64,000 bases of DNA from positions 1,451,934 through 1,515,933 of the forward strand of contig JAICWS010000001.1 in the NCBI GenBank assembly GCA_025934695.1, read 5' to 3'. Of the stretch, positions 56,301 through 64,000 are shown in pieces (position 1 is the stretch's first letter; each line of letters begins with the position of its first letter). The notes beneath the pieces are model-generated. The model ran no database searches, was not told the origin of the DNA, and was given only the letters and a program-made list of their open reading frames with translations. Position numbers and translations under genes: made by a program. The stretch comes from Alphaproteobacteria bacterium (GTDB lineage Bacteria; Pseudomonadota; Alphaproteobacteria; Micavibrionales; UBA2020).

Positions 56301-57152
56301 CGACCCCATAGTCCAGGTCACGGTCGATTCCGTCGTTTCTCCGGTCTCTAGATTGCTCGGCTTCACGACATCGTTTTTGTTATCGACGAAGAACGTATCA
56401 TTGCCGGCGCCGCCGATGAGCGTGTCTGCGCCTGCTCCGCCATCCAGTGTATCATCACCGCCGCCGACGCTCGCATCGATAGTGTTGTTGCCAGCGTTAC
56501 CAGTAAGAACGTTATTCAGCGCGTTGCCGGTCGCATTGATGTTCGCGGTACCCGTCAGGGTGAGGTTTTCGACGTTTTGCAGGTCCGCCGTGGCGTTCAG
56601 GCTCCAGGTGACGCTGGACATCACCGTGTCAATTTCGATGTCGGGCGCCGGCAACGCCGGTGGTACGTCCGTCTCCTGGACCACGTCGCCCAAGTTATCG
56701 ACGATATAGGTGTCATTGCCCGTACCGCCGATGAGCACGTCGGCGCCCGTGCCGCCGTCGAGCGTATCCCCGCTGTTGTTGCCAGTGATCGTGTTATCGA
56801 GATCGTTGCCGGTTCCCACCTTCGCTTGACCGGTCAAGCTCAACGTGAGGTCCTCAACATTAGCCGATAGAGCGTAATTGACCGTCGTGATGACGAGGTC
56901 CGTGCCCGCGCCAAGTTGCTCCACGACGTGATCAAGAGCGTTATCGACGTTATAGGTGTCGTTTCCCAACCCGCCGATCATGTTGTCTATGCCTGACGCG
57001 GCGCCGGTGATGGTGCCGAAGTCCAGGTCAAAAATATCGTCGCCAGTGCTTCCGATCAGGACGTCGTTGCCGCCCATGCCGTCGATCGTCCAAGGCCCTG
57101 CGCCGCCACCGACGAGAGTGTCATCACCCGATGTACCGATTAAGGTGCTCAC
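53331..57152 (-). CDS. RTX-type calcium-binding secreted protein, 1273 aa
   Basis: Start GTG 57152 has a GGGGGA site. The protein consists almost wholly of blocks of about 90-110 residues. Each has an RTX part (GGTGADVLIGGTGNDTYIVD-like, with GGxGxD nonapeptides) and a beta-rich part (NVENLTLTGTANINATGN-like). I count about 13 blocks; two near the middle (GTGISNFVVYTGTENI, GTGNDIFIIHNGSSES) have lost several calcium-binding positions. The C-terminus (GGADRLTGGAGQDTFVFHLD, then DFNLTDTG) resembles serralysin-type RTX ends, which direct type I secretion without a signal peptide. No ABC/HlyD/TolC genes of a type I system are adjacent. Confidence 0.9.
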   Translation of the reverse strand: MSTLIGTSGDDTLVGGGAGPWTIDGMGGNDVLIGSTGDDIFDLDFGTITGAASGIDNMIGGLGNDTYNVDNALDHVVEQLGAGTDLVITTVNYALSANVEDLTLSLTGQAKVGTGNDLDNTITGNNSGDTLDGGTGADVLIGGTGNDTYIVDNLGDVVQETDVPPALPAPDIEIDTVMSSVTWSLNATADLQNVENLTLTGTANINATGNALNNVLTGNAGNNTIDASVGGGDDTLDGGAGADTLIGGAGNDTFFVDNKNDVVKPSNLETGETTESTVTWTMGSLEVNLILLGNNAINGIGNDNGVSIKGNTATNTLIGGNGDDILDGGGGADTMIGGTGNDVYLIDNIGDKVIEGAGAGTDMVVASATHTLETNVENLTLGGAANINGFGNTLNNIIVGNSGDNTLDGGLGADTMQGGGGNDTYIIDDPGDFVNEIAGQGTDTVLSSITFDLSAKGANIENLTLTGSANINGTGNSLDNVITGNSGNNSLSDGGGGTDTMLGGAGNDTYFVNNSSDVVIEQPGSGTDTVVADVSFTLSPNVENLILQGGLDMTGTGNLGINIIDASATTGTVTLDGAGGADTLIGGTGISNFVVYTGTENIQTNGGVNTIESSKVSLNLTNYSGIQNITLLGSANLNATGDGNINTITGNAGNDVLDGGGGADTLIGGTGNDIFIIHNGSSESILAGSGTNTIESSDESINLNNFIGVQNATLIGTQSLNITGDGNNNVITGNAAGGLSGETLDGGAGNDIISDGGVNKGAPITLIGGTGDDTFLVNNANDVILENPGEGNDTIIVAAGVTYKLSDAPNVEVLIQLGSSSGSLTGGPGNDTLTGTNGNNLINGGAGADTMIGLNGNDTYLVDNIGDTIVEQPGQGVDKLIITSSAGFNVFDMETNALNVENATVVGSTGFILFGNGGNNVLVTGSGNDILDDEGGRDTLNGGLGNDTYIANISDVIIDAGGNDTIFIRDHYTLPGFLENLTVFEPDPTEIEFFAKGNGSNNIIDATFVLHDYTLLGFGGNDTLIGGSGNDSLDGGTGADTMSGGLGNDTFFVDNPHDLIIEGTGQGTDVLITKINYVLSPTAEVEDISLTGGTGQNFTASDTDNVITVDTFSKTINAMGGNDTITGSAVGDVISGGAGDDTIIGNGGADRLTGGAGQDTFVFHLDTALAHVVTITDFNLTDTGSLGAKTPVGDVLDFSDILSNLAGGTGHAEPLTDFFRFVTSGHNTVVQVDLDGAAPLHHFQTVAVLLNITGIGEDALDLSGNLNIGTFGT

Positions 57153-57390
57153 AGAATCCCCCTGATGCTCAAATCAAAACCCTGTCGAATATTTTACACA
57201 GGAAATCGCCGCCGATGCCCCATACTTTATAATTTATCGGCAATTCGTTAAGAATGGCTTGCGGTTGCAATATTTCGGAAAACCAATTCCGGAGAATCGG
57301 GAAATTACTCCAATGAATCAAAGACTCGGGAACCGCGGCGCTTTCGGGCGGTTGGCTTTTGGGCAAGTTCATTTACGGAAAGATGCGGTC

Positions 57391-57981
57391 ATGTGGCTGG
57401 AAAGAATAATTTCTCCGACACCCAATATCGTTCCCAGCGTGCGCGAGGCGGTGGGCGTCTTCGACGACCCGCAAAGCCTGCAGGCGGCGATCGACGAGCT
57501 TGAGCAAAACGGCTTCATGCGCCACGAGCTGAGCATCTTGGCGCCCCAAAGCGACAAGGGGCAGGAAATCGCGCAGCGCTATGCGCGTTCGACCGAGGCG
57601 GCGGACGACCCGAAAGCGCCGCGCACGGTCTTCATGCCCGAGGAAATCATCGGCGAGCTGGAAGGCTCGGCCATCGGGATTCCTTTGTATATATCGGCCA
57701 TCGCCGGGACCTGCATCGTGGCGGGCCTGGGCGGAACGTTGCTGGCGACAATCGCGGCGGCTGCCGCGGCGGGCGCCGGCGGCGCCGCGATCGGCACGCT
57801 GCTTGCGCGCTACATTGCCAAAAACCACGCCGAACAGCTGCAGCGGCATCTCGAGCGCGGCGGGCTGGTGCTCTGGGCGGCGGTGCGGGATGAAGAACAA
57901 GAACGCCGCGCAAGGCGCATCCTGGAGCGCCATTCGGCGCACGACGTTCACGTGCATGAAATCCCCTTGCACGCCCGCTGA
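57391..57981 (+). CDS. stress-type protein with glycine-rich hydrophobic hairpin, 196 aa
   Basis: The N-terminal part (AVGVFDDPQSLQAAIDELEQ, NGFMRHELSILAP) resembles the general-stress-protein 17M-like domain. A glycine/alanine-rich hydrophobic stretch (IAGTCIVAGLGGTLLATIAA, AAAAGAGGAAIGTLLARYIA) suggests a membrane-inserted glycine zipper. A C-terminal helix and a VLWAAVRDEEQERRARRILE segment close it. ATG 57391 has only a weak site; longer frames are not supported. Family call tentative. Confidence 0.75.
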   Translation: MWLERIISPTPNIVPSVREAVGVFDDPQSLQAAIDELEQNGFMRHELSILAPQSDKGQEIAQRYARSTEAADDPKAPRTVFMPEEIIGELEGSAIGIPLYISAIAGTCIVAGLGGTLLATIAAAAAAGAGGAAIGTLLARYIAKNHAEQLQRHLERGGLVLWAAVRDEEQERRARRILERHSAHDVHVHEIPLHAR

Positions 57982-57999
57982 CAACCCCGCTCCAACGAA

Positions 58000-58026
58000 A
58001 AAGGGACCTGCCTGGCAGGTCCCTTT
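58000..58026. terminator. bidirectional terminator, 12-13-bp perfect stem
   Basis: AAAGGGACCTGCC pairs with GGCAGGTCCCTTT across a 1-base centre. It lies between the convergent stress-type gene (+) and the DUF892 gene (-), so it can serve both. T/A-runs are present on both sides. Confidence 0.85.
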
Positions 58027-58049
58027 CGTCATTCCAAAGTGGTCGTGGT

Positions 58050-58559
58050 TCAGCGCGCCTGTTCGCGATATTCCTGCGCCTGTTCATTGACGCCGCCTTC
58101 GGCGATCTCGGTCAGCTTTTCGTCGGTCGCCTTTTCCTCTTCCAGCGTATCGGAGAGGAGCTTGACCGCCTTGTCGTACTCGAGGAGCTTGGCCAGTTCG
58201 ACGAGGGAGCCGTAGGCCGCGATTTCATAGTGCTCCACCTTTTGCGCGCCCATGATGAGCGATACGTCGAGCAGCGGACCTTCCTCGATCTCGTCCATGG
58301 ATTCCTTTGACTCCTCGATCAGCCCTTCCATGGCGGCGCATTTCACGCGTTTCAGGGTAAGCCCCTCCGACTTGACGATCTTTTCGATGCGCTGGACCTG
58401 GCCTTCGGTTTCCTTCGCATGGTCCTTGAACGCCTGCTTGAGCTCATCATCGGTGGCCGCCTTGGCCAATTTGGGCAGTGCCCGCGTCAGCTGGACTTCC
58501 GCGCTGTAGATGTCGCTGAGCTCTTTGATGAACAATTCTTCGAAACTTCTGGCCTGCAT
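58050..58559 (-). CDS. DUF892 (YciE/YciF) ferritin-like protein
   Basis: The 169-residue four-helix protein has SFEELFIKELSDIYSAEVQL and ELKQAFKDHAKETEGQVQRI near the N-terminus, then VEHYEIAAYGSLVELAKLL, with Glu and His residues placed as in the diiron-like YciE/YciF family. These proteins are linked to stress responses. The C-terminal part (TLEEEKATDEKLTEIAEGGV) carries the last helix. Confidence 0.95.
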   Translation of the reverse strand: MQARSFEELFIKELSDIYSAEVQLTRALPKLAKAATDDELKQAFKDHAKETEGQVQRIEKIVKSEGLTLKRVKCAAMEGLIEESKESMDEIEEGPLLDVSLIMGAQKVEHYEIAAYGSLVELAKLLEYDKAVKLLSDTLEEEKATDEKLTEIAEGGVNEQAQEYREQAR

Positions 58560-58630
58560 GCGCCTTGTTCTCCTTTTTCGGGGTTAATATGGCGCGACCA
58601 ACCGCGGGCCAGGCACATGGTTTCCCGGCG

Positions 58631-58666
58631 CGAAAAGGGGGCCTGACAAAGAGGGACAGGCCTTTT
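58631..58666 (-). terminator. terminator of the hybrid kinase gene
   Basis: Reading the minus strand, AAAAGGCCTG pairs with CAGG and CCTTTT around an 11-base loop with a three-base bulge, starting just after the stop codon. The TTTTC tract is short. Confidence 0.6.
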
Positions 58667-60280
58667 CTATTGGGGCAGATGGGCCAGCGCGCGGCGCAGG
58701 CTGCCCATGTCGATGGGCTTGGTCAGGTGCATGTCGAAGCCGGCTTCCTGCGCCTGGCGGCGGTCCTGGTCGCGGCCGTAGCCGGTCAGCGCGACGATGA
58801 ATGGCGTGCCGAAGCCCTGGTCGCGGCGCATCGTGCGCGCCACTTGGTAGCCGTCGACGCCCGGCAGGCCGATATCGCATAAAATCACCTGCGGATGGAA
58901 CTGGCGCGCGGCGGCGATGCCGTCGGCACCCGTGTGCGCCGTGCGCACGTCATGGCCTTCCTGCTCCAGCAGCATGCGCGTCGTCTCGGCGGCATCGAGG
59001 TTGTCTTCGATGATCAGGATGCGCCGGCGCGCCGCAGCTTCCGAGGCGGCCATGGGCGCGGGCGCGACGTCGGCCGCCGCTTCCGCCGGCAGGCGGATCG
59101 TGAAGCTGGCGCCGTGTCCCAGACCTTCGCTGCTGGCGGTGACCACGCCGTTATGTAGCTCGGCCAGGCCGCGCACGAGAGAAAGGCCAAGCCCCAGCCC
59201 GCCGCGCGCGCGATCGAGGCCCTGGTCGGCCTGCTGGAACACGTCGAAGACGGAGGGCAGCACGTCCGGATCGATGCCGATGCCGTTGTCCGTTACCGTC
59301 ACGGCGGCGATGCCGCTTTCGGCGTCGAAACTCACCTGCACGGTGATTTTGCCGCCCGGTGCCGTGAATTTGTTCGAATTATGCAGGAGGTTGCCGATCA
59401 TCTGCACGATGCGCGTGGGATCGCCCTGCACCCAGAGCGGCGTGGAGGGCAGATGGAGTTCGGCCGTGAGCTTGTTTTCAGACAGGACGTTGCGGTAATC
59501 GTCGACGGTCTGGCGCACGAGGCGCACGAGATCGCAGCGCTCCTTGCGCAGCAGCACCTTGCCGCGCGCCAGGCGCGTGGAATCGAGCAGGTCGTCGACG
59601 AGGCGCGTCATATGCGTGACCTGGCGGTCGATGATGTCGCGCAACTGGGTGTGGCGCGGCGTATCCGGGCCCATCTGCTGCAACAGGCCGATGGCGTTGC
59701 GGATGGGGCCCAAGGGGTTGCGCAACTCGTGGGCCAGCATGCCCAGGAAGGCGTCCTTGCGGCGCTCGGATTCTTCCGCCGCGTGGCGGCGCGCGCGCTC
59801 TTCGGCCTGCATGGCGGCCTGGTGGCGCATCTGCGAGAGTTCGATGAAGACGCGCACCTTGGTCTTCAGAACCTCGGGCAGCACGGGCGTGAGGAGGAAG
59901 TCGACGGCGCCCGTGGCATAGCCTTGCGCCGCATGCACGTCGTCGACGAAGGCGGTCAGAAAGATGATCGGCGTCGCGGCCGACTTGCGGCGCTTGCGGA
60001 TCAGCGCGGCCGTTTCGAATCCGTCCATGCCCGGCATGTTGACGTCGAGCAGGATCACCGCGAAGTCATTCGCGAGAACGAGCTTGAGCGCTTCCTCGCC
60101 GGACGAGGCGTAGATCAGGTTCTGGCCCAGCTCCTCGAGGATTGTGCGATAGACGATAAGCTTTTCGGGCAGATCGTCAACGACGAGGATATTGACGCGC
60201 TCGGACTGCGGCCCGGCGAGATCCATCGACTGTTGCCGCGGCGCTTCCGCGGGTGGATTTTTCATCCGCGAGCCCTCCAT
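58667..60280 (-). CDS. hybrid histidine kinase, REC-HisKA-HATPase-REC
   Basis: The 537-residue cytosolic protein has an N-terminal receiver (VNILVVDDLPEKLIVYRTIL; Asp in VILLDVNMPGMDG) and a coiled linker. The phosphotransfer domain has FLGMLAHELRNPLGPIRNAI, the ATPase domain has VTDNGIGIDPD and GLGLGLSLVRGLAELHNG, and the C-terminal receiver has RRILIIEDNLDAAETTRMLL, ILCDIGLPGVDGY. ATG 60280 has an AGGAAGG site; an apparent longer frame overlaps the next kinase gene and is a shadow. It is 11 bases downstream of that gene, so they are one operon. Confidence 0.93.
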   Translation of the reverse strand: MEGSRMKNPPAEAPRQQSMDLAGPQSERVNILVVDDLPEKLIVYRTILEELGQNLIYASSGEEALKLVLANDFAVILLDVNMPGMDGFETAALIRKRRKSAATPIIFLTAFVDDVHAAQGYATGAVDFLLTPVLPEVLKTKVRVFIELSQMRHQAAMQAEERARRHAAEESERRKDAFLGMLAHELRNPLGPIRNAIGLLQQMGPDTPRHTQLRDIIDRQVTHMTRLVDDLLDSTRLARGKVLLRKERCDLVRLVRQTVDDYRNVLSENKLTAELHLPSTPLWVQGDPTRIVQMIGNLLHNSNKFTAPGGKITVQVSFDAESGIAAVTVTDNGIGIDPDVLPSVFDVFQQADQGLDRARGGLGLGLSLVRGLAELHNGVVTASSEGLGHGASFTIRLPAEAAADVAPAPMAASEAAARRRILIIEDNLDAAETTRMLLEQEGHDVRTAHTGADGIAAARQFHPQVILCDIGLPGVDGYQVARTMRRDQGFGTPFIVALTGYGRDQDRRQAQEAGFDMHLTKPIDMGSLRRALAHLPQ

Positions 60281-60291
60281 GGGTACCCTTC

Positions 60292-64000
<3,709 letters not shown>

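Noticed and set aside
53331..57152. Regularly spaced repeats that could suggest a CRISPR-like array
   Set aside because: They are degenerate in-frame repeats of an RTX protein, with periods of about 300 bases and no constant direct repeat or cas gene.

Overview
The window is GC-rich chromosomal DNA, densely packed with genes on both strands. The gene content (trmD-rplS-leuCD-leuB order, DUF3300/DUF2950 pair, MdtABC-type efflux, DUF892, DUF2269, TIGR03862-type flavoprotein, NodT-type outer-membrane factor) fits a Gram-negative alphaproteobacterium, perhaps near Rhodospirillales or a related environmental lineage. Order and genus cannot be fixed from the sequence alone. No phage, insertion sequence, CRISPR array or rRNA was found; one tRNA-Ser(GGA) is present.

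Layout. 1-7.4 kb: a partial lysine-rich small protein at the left edge, trmD, rplS, then the leucine genes leuC, leuD and leuB, with a SulP anion transporter and a tiny lipoprotein gene between leuD and leuB. 7.5-11.9 kb: PfkB-family kinase, NfeD/ClpP-class membrane protease with slipin, MOSC protein, tRNA-Ser. 11.9-16.7 kb: envelope and secreted proteins, including a secreted pair of which one carries Gly-Pro-rich repeats plus two EF-hands, and the DUF3300-DUF2950 pair. 17-19 kb: NAD salvage pair pncB-pncA. 19-28.1 kb: four-gene RND efflux operon (adaptor, two different pumps, outer-membrane factor). 28.4-34.4 kb: three secreted or anchored Sel1-repeat proteins, an orphan OmpR-type regulator and an ankyrin protein. 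34.6-38.6 kb: REC-histidine kinase with partner response regulator, a Crp/Fnr regulator with a C-terminal cysteine cluster, a polysaccharide deacetylase. 38.9-49.9 kb: oxidoreductases, small conserved families (DUF6176, host-attachment family, DUF4166, DUF2269, DUF486), a hydrolase, a predicted outer-membrane barrel and a large glycosyltransferase-like membrane protein. 50-53.3 kb: citrate/methylcitrate synthase and a LemA-TPM-TPM operon. 53.3-57.2 kb: a 1273-residue RTX-type secreted protein. 57.4-64 kb: stress-type proteins and two large hybrid kinases, the second running off the right edge with at least three tandem HAMP units.

Cross-links. The most coherent signal is regulatory. The Crp/Fnr protein at 36926-37726 has an FNR-type ExxSR recognition helix, and three near-perfect TTGA(C/T)-N4-GTCAA palindromes lie in promoter regions: before pncB-pncA, between a small secreted protein and a DUF6176 gene, and before a host-attachment-family gene. 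This suggests a local redox- or oxygen-responsive regulon. A second recurring signal is a set of short intergenic elements with palindromic, mutually inverted ends. One of them supplies the last codons and stop of leuC.

All functional calls are by eye from translated motifs and gene context; no database search was run.
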